This document shows, piece after piece, positions 53,301 through 61,608 of a DNA stretch of 64,000 nucleotides. The stretch is from Hyphomicrobiales bacterium (lineage in GTDB: Bacteria > Pseudomonadota > Alphaproteobacteria > Rhizobiales > Rhizobiaceae), in NCBI GenBank assembly GCA_900471815.1, contig UICE01000003.1:1015558-1079557 (forward strand), in the 5' to 3' direction. Made by a program: the position numbers and the translations under genes. The notes beneath the pieces were generated by a model. The model searched no databases, was not told the DNA's origin, and saw only the letters and a program-made list of their open reading frames with translations. Within the stretch, counting starts at the first letter, position 1; each line of letters begins with the position of its first letter.

Positions 53301-53631
53301 TGCAAAAGGCGTAGTCTTTATGACTATTGAAGATGAAACAGGCATCTCCAACATTGTCATCTGGCAAAAGCTCCTCAACATTTATCGTAAGGAAGTGATG
53401 GGATCTCGGCTGATCCAGATCGAAGGAATAGTTCAAAGCGCCGATAATGTGGTGCACATCGTTGCCAGAAAACTTATCGATCGGACTGGCGACCTTTATC
53501 GTCTCTCTGAGCAGCGGGCAATTTTGCCCGTATCACGCAGTGACGAAGTCAACCATTCTGTCCAGGGAGACGCGGGGGCGCGTCATCCCAGAAATGTTCG
53601 CATAATGCCGAAATCTAGGGATTTCCATTAA
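50386..53631 (+). CDS. dnaE2: Error-prone DNA polymerase DnaE2 (ImuC)
   Basis: A 1081-aa C-family DNA polymerase for translesion synthesis. The N-terminal PHP region has VTSNFSFLKGASQPQEL. The palm has PDIDVDFEHERREEV near residue 380 and KVDVLSLGM near residue 529, giving the three catalytic aspartates. An OB domain (KLAGVVTVRQRPGTAKGV) is near the end. It inserts opposite lesions and makes SOS mutations. ATG 50386 is coupled to imuB; the 3' end overlaps the convergent dehydrogenase gene by 17 bp. Confidence 0.95.
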   Translation: MDYTELAVTSNFSFLKGASQPQELVLAAALLGLKGIGIADCNTLAGVVRAHSARKEIKKEQGLSIDLYIGCRLSFTDGTPDVVVYPRDRPAYGHLCQILSVGKHRAKTKGECHLLFEDFLFKADNFQIAVMPPENPDESFTDFLKKLAFAAPDCVWVGLVMPRKGADRRHGEKLVRIAADANIPFLAVNDVLYHTPARRPLQDVLTCIREHVTIETAGRKLEKNAERHLKSPTDMQYLFRFFPEALEETQRFVKPISFSLDDLRYQYPDEPVPPGKTPQQHLIDETWIGANKRYPDGIPKNVSTILEKELTLIGELEYAPYFLTVYDIVTYARSKNILCQGRGSSANSAVCYCLGITAVDPATSNLLFDRFLSKERKEPPDIDVDFEHERREEVMQWIFERYGRDHAAIIATVISYRPRSAIRDVGKALGLTEDVTAALANMVWGSWGSVVEKQEIKQAGLDPDNVMIRRTIRLAKELLGFPRHLSQHVGGFVLTQERLDLTVPIGPAAMKDRTFIEWNKDDIDELNIMKVDVLSLGMLTCIRKAFDLIHLHGGKRYGLADIPLDDDDVYDMLCKADSLGVFQVESRAQMNMLPRLRPRKFYDLVIEVAIVRPGPIQGDMVHPYLKRRNNPDSVVYPSPSPEHGHKDELKEVLVRTLGVPLFQEQAMSIAIVAAGFTGDEANQLRRAMATFRHVGTIHKLENKMVEGMVRRGYERDFAQNCFNQIKGFGEYGFPESHAASFAILVYISSWIKYHYPAAFAAALLNSQPMGFYPPDQIIRDARKHDVEVRPVDINFSHWDNTLESKENDVLCTRLGFRQVDGFSKPWADLICERRKQAYTDIEQVRRLTKLERRAFVLLADGDAFRSLGIDRREALWAVRRFPDNTTLPLFHAAETNELATEVKTVLPQMKLSEHVIADYESTRLSLKGHPMQFLREMFASEGVSTCQFANSLANNKRVKLAGVVTVRQRPGTAKGVVFMTIEDETGISNIVIWQKLLNIYRKEVMGSRLIQIEGIVQSADNVVHIVARKLIDRTGDLYRLSEQRAILPVSRSDEVNHSVQGDAGARHPRNVRIMPKSRDFH

Positions 53632-54727
53632 TTCGGATATTGTCGAATTTGGCATCCGGCACGACAACCAGTTTCCCGACAAAGGATTTGGCCATGAAAT
53701 CCGTTTGTGCGCGGTGAAACTCAGAAAGCGGATAAACGCCGCCAACAAGCGGCCGGATCTTGCCTTCTTCGATATAGCGCACGATTCGGCGGAAATCTCC
53801 CCGCGTGCCCTGCGATGAGCCATGCAAAGCCAGTTGTTTAAGATACATGGTGCGAAGATCGAGCTGCACAACAGGTCCAGCAATTGCTCCGGCTGTGGTG
53901 TAACGACCCTCAGCCCTGAGAATGCGCAACAAATCGTTGAATATTGAACCGCCAACGAGATCGGCTACGACGTCAATTCGCTCTCCGCCGGTCGCATCAT
54001 TCACCGCTGCCACAAGGTCATTGGTGCCCCGTGTGATCACTGCTTCAGCGCCAATGTCGAGCAATGCCTGTTCTTTGCCCGCTCCCACAAGCGCATAGGG
54101 AATTGCACCCCGTGCCCTTGCAAGTTGAACAATACCGGAGCCCACGCCACCTGATGCGCCAGTAACAAGCACTCGCTCTCCTGCCCGCAATCCGGCACGT
54201 TCCAGCATCTGTTCGCCGGTTAAATATGCACAGCAGAAGGTGGCAAGTTCGATATCACTCAAATCCGTGTTGACGTAATGGGCATTTTCAACCGGCACGG
54301 TTACGTATTCGGCATACCCGCCATCGCGTCCATGACCAATATAATCGATATCGGCAAGACTATCATCATCGCGATTATAGATGGAAAAATCGACCATTAC
54401 GCGTTGCCCGATACGCACCTTGTCGACGCCCTCGCCAACAGCAACAATCGTCCCGACTATGTCAGTCCCCTGAACGCGCGGAAACCTTAATGTCGGCTCT
54501 TGTCGGCGCCAGGTTGAAACGGCGCCAGCATCTTCCTCGGTGCCGTAAGCGCCTTCCCGCACCCAGACATCCGTATTGTTCATACCGCAAGCGGTTATTT
54601 CGATAAGAACCTCGCCCGGCGCAGGTGTAGGAACCGGCGTGTTCTCATTGTAAATCAGCTTGTCGAGCCCGCCATGGCCAATGAGTTGTATAGCGGCCAT
54701 GGTCTGCGGAATGTTTTGCTCTTTCAT
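53615..54727 (-). CDS. Zinc-type alcohol dehydrogenase/quinone reductase-like MDR
   Basis: A 370-aa MDR-family oxidoreductase, longer than QOR. The N-terminal pattern is GHGGLDKLIYNENTPVPTP, with an ITACGMNNTDVWVREG substrate loop and LVTGASGGVGSGIVQLAR as NAD(P) motif near residue 185. It lacks the full zinc ligand set, so quinone-reductase or enone-reductase action is more likely than alcohol oxidation. It follows the aminotransferase by eight bases on the same strand, so it is probably part of the ectoine unit; its role there is unknown. Confidence 0.8.
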   Translation of the reverse strand: MKEQNIPQTMAAIQLIGHGGLDKLIYNENTPVPTPAPGEVLIEITACGMNNTDVWVREGAYGTEEDAGAVSTWRRQEPTLRFPRVQGTDIVGTIVAVGEGVDKVRIGQRVMVDFSIYNRDDDSLADIDYIGHGRDGGYAEYVTVPVENAHYVNTDLSDIELATFCCAYLTGEQMLERAGLRAGERVLVTGASGGVGSGIVQLARARGAIPYALVGAGKEQALLDIGAEAVITRGTNDLVAAVNDATGGERIDVVADLVGGSIFNDLLRILRAEGRYTTAGAIAGPVVQLDLRTMYLKQLALHGSSQGTRGDFRRIVRYIEEGKIRPLVGGVYPLSEFHRAQTDFMAKSFVGKLVVVPDAKFDNIRINGNP

Positions 54728-54735
54728 TGTGAACC

Positions 54736-56115
54736 TCAGAGCGTTTTTGCAATCGACTCGACCGCTTTGGCCGCGGCATTGACAACCGTGTCAGCCTCGT
54801 CCCGGGTCAAACATAATGGTGGTGCAAAGCCCAGAATATCGCCTTGCGGCATGGCCCGCCCAAGCACGCCAAGTTCAGCCAGAGCTGCCGCAATGCGTGG
54901 TCCGACTTTCAATGCAGGGTCAAAGAATTTCCTATCGTCTTTGTCAGCAACAAATTCTACGGCGGCGAGCATCCCGTCACCGCGCACTTCACCGACGATG
55001 GCATTCTCTGCCAAGGCTTCAGTCAACTGCTTGCGGAAATAAGCACCGGTTTCACCGGCATTTGTCACAAGATCGAGCTTGTCGATAAGTTCGAGATTGG
55101 CGATACCAGCCGCAGTGCAGATCGGATGTGCTGAATAGGTCCAACCATGCCCGATTGCACCAAGCATATCGGATCCCTTGACCAGTACCTGCCAAACCTT
55201 GTCTGAAACGATGACGCCCGAGAGCGGTGCATATGCTGAGGTGAGCCCCTTCGCGATGGTGATCAGATCGGGCTTAATGCCATAATGATCCGATCCGAAC
55301 ATTGTACCCAAACGGCCAAATCCGGTAATCACTTCATCAGCTACGAGTACAATGTCGTATTTGTTGAGTACGGCCTGAATTTTTTCCCAGTAACCTGCTG
55401 GCGGCGGGACAATGCCGCCTGTCCCAAGAATTGGCTCACCGATGAAGGCTGCGACTGTTTCCGGTCCTTCTGCAAGGATCATCTCTTCCAGCTTGTCGGC
55501 ACAATGTTGCGAAAATTGCTCTTCGCTCATCGAACGATCTTCGCGGCGGAAATAATAGGGTGCTTCCGTGTGGAGAATTGGCGCACGCGGCAGATCAAAG
55601 GCATTATGGAAAAGCTCAAGCCCTGTCATGCTGCCGGTCATGATTCCCGAGCCATGATAGCCACGCCAACGGGAAATGATTTTCTTCTTTTCAGGACGAC
55701 CCAGAACATTGTTGTAGTACCAGATCAATTTGATGTTGGTTTCATTGGCGTCAGAGCCGGAAAGCCCGAAATAGACCCGGCTCATTCCTTCCGGCGCGCG
55801 ATCAATGATCATCTTGGAAAGTGTTATTGATGCATCCGTGCCATGCCCGACGTAGGCATGGTAATAAGCGAGCTCGTGAGCCTGTTTTGCAATGGCGTCG
55901 GCGATTTCGGTTCGGCCATAGCCAACATTGACGCAGTAAAGGCCCGCGAATGCATCGATACTTGTGCGACCGGTACTATCGGTAATATGAACGCCCTCAC
56001 CGCTTTTGATAATACGCGTTGGTGTTTCACCGCGCGCATGAGCGCCCATATGAGTTGACGGGTGAAAGAAGTGGTCCCGATCCCAGGCGTTCAATTCGTT
56101 CGAGCGTTCAAGCAT
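54736..56115 (-). CDS. doeD: Class III aminotransferase, DoeD-like (diaminobutyrate transaminase)
   Basis: A 459-aa PLP-dependent omega-aminotransferase. The PLP lysine lies in DLITIAKGLTSAYAPLSG (about Lys289), and IISRWRGYHGSG and VLVADEVITGFGRLG are typical. Context assigns it as the L-2,4-diaminobutyrate transaminase (DoeD/Atf) of ectoine degradation, making aspartate semialdehyde for the next enzyme. Omega-amino acid or putrescine transaminase would be the main alternative. Upstream partner is the dehydrogenase gene, 22 bp away. Confidence 0.82.
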   Translation of the reverse strand: MLERSNELNAWDRDHFFHPSTHMGAHARGETPTRIIKSGEGVHITDSTGRTSIDAFAGLYCVNVGYGRTEIADAIAKQAHELAYYHAYVGHGTDASITLSKMIIDRAPEGMSRVYFGLSGSDANETNIKLIWYYNNVLGRPEKKKIISRWRGYHGSGIMTGSMTGLELFHNAFDLPRAPILHTEAPYYFRREDRSMSEEQFSQHCADKLEEMILAEGPETVAAFIGEPILGTGGIVPPPAGYWEKIQAVLNKYDIVLVADEVITGFGRLGTMFGSDHYGIKPDLITIAKGLTSAYAPLSGVIVSDKVWQVLVKGSDMLGAIGHGWTYSAHPICTAAGIANLELIDKLDLVTNAGETGAYFRKQLTEALAENAIVGEVRGDGMLAAVEFVADKDDRKFFDPALKVGPRIAAALAELGVLGRAMPQGDILGFAPPLCLTRDEADTVVNAAAKAVESIAKTL

Positions 56116-56137
56116 GGTACTATCCTGTTCTTCTAAA

Positions 56138-57631
56138 TCAGTGAGTGTCGATGCAGAGATATTTTAGTTCTGTGAAAGCCTCGATTCCGTGCCGCGATCC
56201 TTCGCGCCCCAGCCCGGACTGTTTAATGCCCCCGAAGGGAATTGGCGCGCCGGTGATCTTCACCCGGTTTATCGCGACCATTCCATATTCGAGGCTACGG
56301 CCAAGACGCAGCATTCGCGCCCCATCCTTGGTCACGGCATAAGCAACCAAGCCATATTCTGTATCGTTGGCGCGCTGAACGACCTCTTCTTCCGTATCAA
56401 ATACGGCAAGAGCCGCCACAGGGCCGAATGTCTCTTCGCGCATGATCAGTGCATCTTCTGGTACATTCAAAAGAAGCGTGGGCTCATAAAATAATGCACC
56501 AGCGTCATGGCGCTTGCCGCCGACAGTGCATTTCGCGCCTCGTGCCACGGCATCCTCAACCTGCTCTTCAACCTTTTGAACGGCTCGTTCATGCATCAGT
56601 GGACCGATATCAACGCCCTCAGTCAGTCCCGGAGCGACCTTCAGCTTAGAAATCCGCCTGGCAAATGCTGCGGCAAAAGCCGCATGTATTGGGCGCTCAA
56701 CATAAATCCGGTTTGCAGCGAGACAATCCTGTCCCGAAGTCGCAAACTTTGCATCAATGGCGATCTCAACGGCGCGATCAATATCCGCATCGGCAAACAC
56801 GATAAGCGGTGCATGACCGCCCAATTCCATCACGAGAGTTTTCATAGTTGGCGCACATTGCGCCGCGATAAGCCGGCCAATTTCTGTTGAACCGGTGAAG
56901 CTTAACGCCCGAACGCGCGGGTCTTCGCACATGCGTCCAACCACTGTTGCGGCGTCGCCTGTGACAATATTGAAAACGCCAGCAGGAATACCTGCACGAT
57001 CAGCAAGCTCTGCCAGAGCAAGCGCCGAAAGCGGCGTTTCCGATGATGGATGCGCAACGACAGTACAACCAGCGGCCAAGGCGGCTGCTGCCTTTCGCGT
57101 CAGCATGGCTGATGGGAAGTTCCAGGGCGTTACAATCCCGACAACGCCAATTGCTTCGCGGCGAACAATCATCTCAGCGCCGGAAAGATGACTTGTTACA
57201 TTCTCGGCGTTTAAGCGCCTGGCCTCTTCCGCATACCACTCGATAAAGGAGGCGGCATACTCGATTTCGCCGCGCGATTCACTGAGCGGCTTGCCCTGCT
57301 CAAGGGTCATGATCAAAGCCAGATCATCCTTCGCAGCCAATATGAGTTCGTACCACTTCCGCAATCTTGCCGTTCGCTCTTGAGGGAGAAGCGCCCGCCA
57401 AGCCGGCCAAGCTCTCACGGCAGCATCAACGGCAATCGAAGTTTGATCCGCATTGAGCTTGGATACCCAGGCTATAGCAGCACCGGTCGCAGGGTCAGAA
57501 ACTTCAAAGGTCTGTCCTGCGTCACCTGCAGTCCAATGGCCATCGACATAGGCCAATTCGCGCAGCATGCGCCGGTCGGTCAGGCGATCAAGTGCGGCAT
57601 GGCGATCTGGTCGTGCAAAGTGAGCGGACAT
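56138..57631 (-). CDS. doeC: Aldehyde dehydrogenase, DoeC-like (aspartate semialdehyde)
   Basis: A 497-aa NAD(P)-dependent aldehyde dehydrogenase. Catalytic Cys303 is in SGQDCLAANR and Glu in VMELGGHAPL. The NAD motif is FTGSTEIGRLIA. It is most like succinate-semialdehyde dehydrogenases, but the neighbours point to oxidation of L-aspartate semialdehyde to aspartate in ectoine degradation. The usual Lys near the cofactor ribose (VVKPxxxTP) reads VVAHPSSETP here, with His for Lys. It heads a unit with doeD and the MDR gene. Confidence 0.84.
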   Translation of the reverse strand: MSAHFARPDRHAALDRLTDRRMLRELAYVDGHWTAGDAGQTFEVSDPATGAAIAWVSKLNADQTSIAVDAAVRAWPAWRALLPQERTARLRKWYELILAAKDDLALIMTLEQGKPLSESRGEIEYAASFIEWYAEEARRLNAENVTSHLSGAEMIVRREAIGVVGIVTPWNFPSAMLTRKAAAALAAGCTVVAHPSSETPLSALALAELADRAGIPAGVFNIVTGDAATVVGRMCEDPRVRALSFTGSTEIGRLIAAQCAPTMKTLVMELGGHAPLIVFADADIDRAVEIAIDAKFATSGQDCLAANRIYVERPIHAAFAAAFARRISKLKVAPGLTEGVDIGPLMHERAVQKVEEQVEDAVARGAKCTVGGKRHDAGALFYEPTLLLNVPEDALIMREETFGPVAALAVFDTEEEVVQRANDTEYGLVAYAVTKDGARMLRLGRSLEYGMVAINRVKITGAPIPFGGIKQSGLGREGSRHGIEAFTELKYLCIDTH

Positions 57632-57749
57632 TCAACTCTCCCGGAATTGTTCGGTGCAAGGGTCGCACAAATCGGAAGAGAGACAGCCTGTATGAGACGC
57701 CGGGTTAAGAGAGATTGTCTTTATTTCGTAACACTGAAAGAGAGATTGA

Positions 57750-58247
57750 CTAGCTATTACCCGCGTCGGTCAACAACTCTGCCACAGGCAATACCGCGTC
57801 ATCTTTGACGGTCTTGGTCACGATATAGGTAAAATACCGGTCTATGCCGATTTCGCGTTGCAAAAGGTCATCCACCAGTCGCTGATATGCATCGATATCG
57901 CGAGTCATGACTTTGAGAACGTAATCGACGCCTCCTCCGACCGACCAACAGGCAACCACTTCTGGCAGCGTTTTGATTGCGCGTTCAAACCGTTCGAAAT
58001 CCGCTTGTTTGTGCGCACCCAGAGTAACTTCCATGAGCACGGTCGTAATGGGCGCGATAAGCCGCAACGCGATACGGGCATGATACCCTGTAATGACACC
58101 TGCCTTTTCCAGGCGGCGTAGGCGTGTCCAGCATGGTGTCGGAGATATTCCTACCCGTTCGGCCAGTGCAAGCTTGGTGATCCGGCCTTCCCGCTGGATT
58201 TCATCAAGGATGCGTATATCGATTGGATCTAGCTTGATTGAGGTCAT
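57750..58247 (-). CDS. Lrp/AsnC-family regulator (DoeX-like)
   Basis: A 165-aa Lrp/AsnC regulator. The helix-turn-helix is at residues 8-50 (IDIRILDEIQREGRITKLAL, then SPTPCWTRLRRLE) and the RAM effector domain follows (VACWSVGGGVDYVL). In ectoine degradation clusters an AsnC-type DoeX senses diaminobutyrate derivatives, which fits its place between enuR and doeC. It is divergent from enuR. Confidence 0.88.
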   Translation of the reverse strand: MTSIKLDPIDIRILDEIQREGRITKLALAERVGISPTPCWTRLRRLEKAGVITGYHARIALRLIAPITTVLMEVTLGAHKQADFERFERAIKTLPEVVACWSVGGGVDYVLKVMTRDIDAYQRLVDDLLQREIGIDRYFTYIVTKTVKDDAVLPVAELLTDAGNS

Positions 58248-58273
58248 GATACGCCCGTTGGATTCATGTTATA

Positions 58274-58342
58274 ATCATGACGTTGTGACTTTTTGATTGT
58301 CAATTGCACTGACTTCGATCACTTATAAATCATGACATTGTG
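58274..58342. promoter_or_regulatory. ATCATGAC-TTGTG repeats in the asnC-enuR gap
   Basis: ATCATGACGTTGTG (58274-58287) and ATCATGACATTGTG (58329-58342) differ in one base and lie 55 bp apart. The second copy covers the enuR start codon, so it would also block translation initiation or transcription start. Likely operators of EnuR or the AsnC regulator. Confidence 0.55.
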
Positions 58343-59717
58343 GCAACCAGATCCGACAAGCCTTCGCCGTCCAGCCTATCTATCGCTGGCAGAACAGATT
58401 GCACGTGCTATCGCTGATGGCAAACTGGAAGGTGGCGCCCGTCTGCCAACGCATCGACGAATGGCCGATGATTTGCGACTTTCGGTACAGACTGTCAGTC
58501 GCGCCTATGAAGAATTGATTCGCCGCAATTTGATTTCGGGTGAAACCGGGCGTGGTACATTCGTCTGTCAAAACAGCCGTGAGCCGGATCCTCCCTATCT
58601 GCCGGAACGACTTGGCGAGGTTATCGATCTGTCCATCTTGAAGCCCATATGCGAGCCAATGCATTTGGAGCGCATGAAAAAAGCCCTGGCGTGGCTGTCG
58701 GAAACCCTGCCTCCAAGTTCGGCTTTATCATTCCGGCCAAATGTTGTTTTCCCGCGCCACCGTACCATCGCAGTGGAATGGCTGCGCGCGTGCGGGCTGG
58801 AAGTGGCGCCTGGGAATATCAGTGTAACAAACGGTGCGACTGCTGCCATGACGGTCGCCTTGATGAGCGCAGCGCCACCCGGTTCGAAGGTCGCGACGGA
58901 AGGGATAGGGCATCACACATTGACGCCGCTAGCCTCCTATCTTGGCCTTACGCTTGAAGGTCTTGCCATCGATGATCAGGGCATTATTCCGGAATCGCTC
59001 GACGAATGCTGCAGGGTCACCGGTATCCAAGCAGTTTTCGTTCAGCCCTCGGTTATCAATCCGACCGGGACACTGATGGGCCTGGAGCGGCGAAATGCTC
59101 TGGTGGCTATTGCCCGTAAGCATGACATCGCGATCATCGAGAGTGATGTGCTGGGCCCGCTTGTCGAGCATCGTCCGCCTCCCATCGCATCAATTGCGCC
59201 AGAGCGAACGCTCTATTTCACCAGTTTCACCAAGATCGTCATACCTGGTCTGCGGATCGGCTATTTGGTGGCACCTGATCGCTATGTCGCTGCTGTTGCC
59301 AATAGGCATCTTGTTTCAAACTGGATGGCCACACCGATCGTTGCAGAAATTGCGAGCCGATGGGTATCGGACGGCACGGCCATGGAATTGGTCAACTGGC
59401 AGCGTGAGGCGCTGCGGGCCAGACATTCCGTTGCTGCCGAAGTCTTAAGCGGCATTCCTTTCTTGTCACATCCGCAAAGCCTGCACATCTGGTTACCTCT
59501 GACTGGCGAGCGGACTGAAGAAGCTTTTGTGGCGCATGCAAGGCTGCAAGGAGTTGCCATCGCACCCGGCGCGTCCTTCCGCATCTCAAATTATCCGTGG
59601 CATCCGGCGGTACGGATCTCGCTCGGCTCAACAACTGAGCAGGAGCTGCGGTCCGGACTTGGTGTTGTTGCCAATCTTCTTCGTGGCGACCTTGAACATC
59701 TGCTCCTTGCTATTTGA
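58332..59717 (+). CDS. enuR: MocR-type regulator of ectoine catabolism EnuR
   Basis: A 461-aa GntR/MocR-family protein. The winged helix is at residues 10-78 (LSLAEQIARAIADGKLEGG, then RMADDLRLSVQTVSRAYEEL). A class I aminotransferase-like domain follows, with PLP lysine Lys301 in TSFTKIVIPGLRIGYL. EnuR binds PLP and responds to N-acetyl-diaminobutyrate-type ligands to control ectoine genes. Its place directly before ehuA supports the name. It lacks transaminase context of its own. Confidence 0.88.
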   Translation: MTLWQPDPTSLRRPAYLSLAEQIARAIADGKLEGGARLPTHRRMADDLRLSVQTVSRAYEELIRRNLISGETGRGTFVCQNSREPDPPYLPERLGEVIDLSILKPICEPMHLERMKKALAWLSETLPPSSALSFRPNVVFPRHRTIAVEWLRACGLEVAPGNISVTNGATAAMTVALMSAAPPGSKVATEGIGHHTLTPLASYLGLTLEGLAIDDQGIIPESLDECCRVTGIQAVFVQPSVINPTGTLMGLERRNALVAIARKHDIAIIESDVLGPLVEHRPPPIASIAPERTLYFTSFTKIVIPGLRIGYLVAPDRYVAAVANRHLVSNWMATPIVAEIASRWVSDGTAMELVNWQREALRARHSVAAEVLSGIPFLSHPQSLHIWLPLTGERTEEAFVAHARLQGVAIAPGASFRISNYPWHPAVRISLGSTTEQELRSGLGVVANLLRGDLEHLLLAI

Positions 59718-59751
59718 CCAATCTGCCTGATTTTTCATCACGATCAGTTAA

Positions 59752-59785
59752 ATTGTCATGATTTAATTTTAACAATTGACATGAT
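59752..59785. promoter_or_regulatory. ATTGNCATGAT direct repeats before ehuA
   Basis: ATTGTCATGAT (59752-59762) and ATTGACATGAT (59775-59785) are direct repeats with starts 23 bp apart, about two helical turns. Their complement, ATCATGACAAT, shares the ATCATGAC core of the two repeats at the enuR start. They lie in the 125-bp gap before ehuA. Candidate EnuR operator. Confidence 0.55.
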
Positions 59786-59842
59786 TTCATAAGTCTCCCA
59801 TCGTTAGCGCATGAGGTTGTCTCAACCAGAAGGGAGACACGC

Positions 59843-60640
59843 ATGCCACCATCCGCAGCCGCACCAATCATCGAGATTGACGGCATCAGTAAAAGTTTTG
59901 GTGCGTTCAAAGTTTTGAACGACCTGTCATTCAGTGTAGCACCGGGCGAAAAGCTCGCTCTCATTGGACCATCGGGCTCGGGAAAGACTACGATCCTGCG
60001 CATCCTCATGACGCTTGAGGGAATAGATTCCGGAACGATCCGCGTTGCCGGCGACAATCTTTATCAGATGGAGCGTAACGGAAAGCTGCAACCAGCGGAT
60101 GACGCGCATCTTCACAAAATGCGCGAAAAGATTGGCATGGTCTTTCAGTTGTTCAATCTGTTTCCGCACAAATGCGTGCTCGATAATGTGACGTTAGCGC
60201 CCATGCTGACAAAGGGCGTCGCGAAAAAAGATGCCGAGCAGCACGCAATGGAATTGCTGGACATGGTTGGGCTTGCGGATAAGGCGAAATCCATGCCGTC
60301 GCAGCTCTCCGGTGGCCAAAAACAGCGCGTCGCAATTGCCCGTGCTTTGGCCCTCCAACCGAAGATCATGTTGTTTGACGAAGTTACATCTGCCCTCGAT
60401 CCAGAACTCGTGGAGGAAGTGCTGAACGTGCTTTGGCGTCTGTGCCGCGAAACAGACATGACAATGCTTCTCGTTACCCACGAGATGGGTTTTGCCCATG
60501 ATTTTGCTGATCGCGTTCTGTTCTTTGATCGCGGTCGAATTGTCGAGGATGGCAAGCCGGACGAAATTTTCAGACATCCGAAGCAGGAAAGAACACAGGC
60601 CTTCCTGAAAAAGATCATCGCCGCAGGTCACCGCATCTAA
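59843..60640 (+). CDS. ehuA: Ectoine/hydroxyectoine ABC transporter ATP-binding protein EhuA
   Basis: A 265-aa ABC ATPase. Walker A is GPSGSGKTTIL near residues 44-54, signature LSGGQKQRVAIARAL, and Walker B IMLFDEVTSALD, where Val replaces the usual Pro. It has the H-loop in LLVTHEMGFAHD. It is the first gene of a run with ehuBCD-eutAB in the same order as in Sinorhizobium meliloti. A GGGAG site precedes ATG 59843. Confidence 0.92.
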   Translation: MPPSAAAPIIEIDGISKSFGAFKVLNDLSFSVAPGEKLALIGPSGSGKTTILRILMTLEGIDSGTIRVAGDNLYQMERNGKLQPADDAHLHKMREKIGMVFQLFNLFPHKCVLDNVTLAPMLTKGVAKKDAEQHAMELLDMVGLADKAKSMPSQLSGGQKQRVAIARALALQPKIMLFDEVTSALDPELVEEVLNVLWRLCRETDMTMLLVTHEMGFAHDFADRVLFFDRGRIVEDGKPDEIFRHPKQERTQAFLKKIIAAGHRI

Positions 60641-60687
60641 CAGGCCCTCGGCGATCCTACAAAAAAGAAAACCAAGGAGTTGGGAAC

Positions 60688-61536
60688 ATGATGAAACTAC
60701 AAACGATCAGTGCATTGTTGGGAGCCGCAGCATTGTCTGCTCTGGTTTCTTCAATGCCGGCAAAGGCTGACGAAGCGCTCGACAAGTTGAAAGCGCAAGG
60801 CTTTGCCCGCATTGCAATTGCAAATGAACCGCCATTCACGGCCGTTAAGGCCGATGGCAGCGTATCGGGTGCCGGTCCGGATGTTGCTCGTGCGGTGTTC
60901 AAAAAGCTCGGCGTCAACGATGTCGTTGCTTCAATTTCCGAGTATGGCGCCATGATCCCCGGTCTTCAGGCTGGCCGTCATGATGTTGTTACTGCTGGTC
61001 TTTTCATGAAGCCAGAACGCTGCAATGCAGTGTCCTATTCGGAACCGATCCTTTGTGACGCCGAGGCATTCCTCGTTAAAAAAGGCAATCCAAAAGGCTT
61101 CAAGAGCTATGCGGATATTGCCAAGGATGAGAAAGCTACAATCGGCGCGCCGGGCGGCGGTACTGAAGAGCGCCTGGCTCTTGAAGCAGGCGTACCACGT
61201 GAGCGCGTTATTGTTGTGCCGGACGGCCAGAGCGGTTTGAAAATGCTGCAGGACGGTCGCATCGATACATATTCCCTGCCCGTTCTTTCAATCAATGATC
61301 TGGTCAAAAAGGCAAATGATCCGAACATCGAAGTCATTGCGCCGGTACAGGGTGCTCCCGTTTATTGCGATGGCGCAGCTTTCCGCAAGGGCGACACTGC
61401 TCTGCGTGATGAGTTTGACAAGGTTCTTGCGGAGATGAAGACATCTGGCGAATTTGCCAAAATCATAGAGCCATATGGTTTCTCGGCAGCGGCAGCCATC
61501 TCGACCAATCGCGAAAAGCTTTGCGCCGCCAAATAA
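60688..61536 (+). CDS. ehuB: Ectoine/hydroxyectoine-binding protein EhuB
   Basis: A 282-aa periplasmic binding protein. The signal ends at AKA (about residue 26). The mature start is DEALDKLKAQGFARIAIANE. EhuB hallmarks include AGLFMKPERCNAVSYSEPIL, IGAPGGGTEERLALEAGV and the C-terminal IIEPYGFSAAAAISTN. The aromatic box that binds ectoine is expected from the conserved Phe and Tyr positions. It delivers ectoine to EhuCD. Confidence 0.93.
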   Translation: MMKLQTISALLGAAALSALVSSMPAKADEALDKLKAQGFARIAIANEPPFTAVKADGSVSGAGPDVARAVFKKLGVNDVVASISEYGAMIPGLQAGRHDVVTAGLFMKPERCNAVSYSEPILCDAEAFLVKKGNPKGFKSYADIAKDEKATIGAPGGGTEERLALEAGVPRERVIVVPDGQSGLKMLQDGRIDTYSLPVLSINDLVKKANDPNIEVIAPVQGAPVYCDGAAFRKGDTALRDEFDKVLAEMKTSGEFAKIIEPYGFSAAAAISTNREKLCAAK

Positions 61537-61608
61537 GGCCGCAAGCAATGCCGCTTCGCTTAAAGGTGAAGCGGCTCTTTCCTTTACTCTTACAAAGGTG
61601 GCGAAGCG

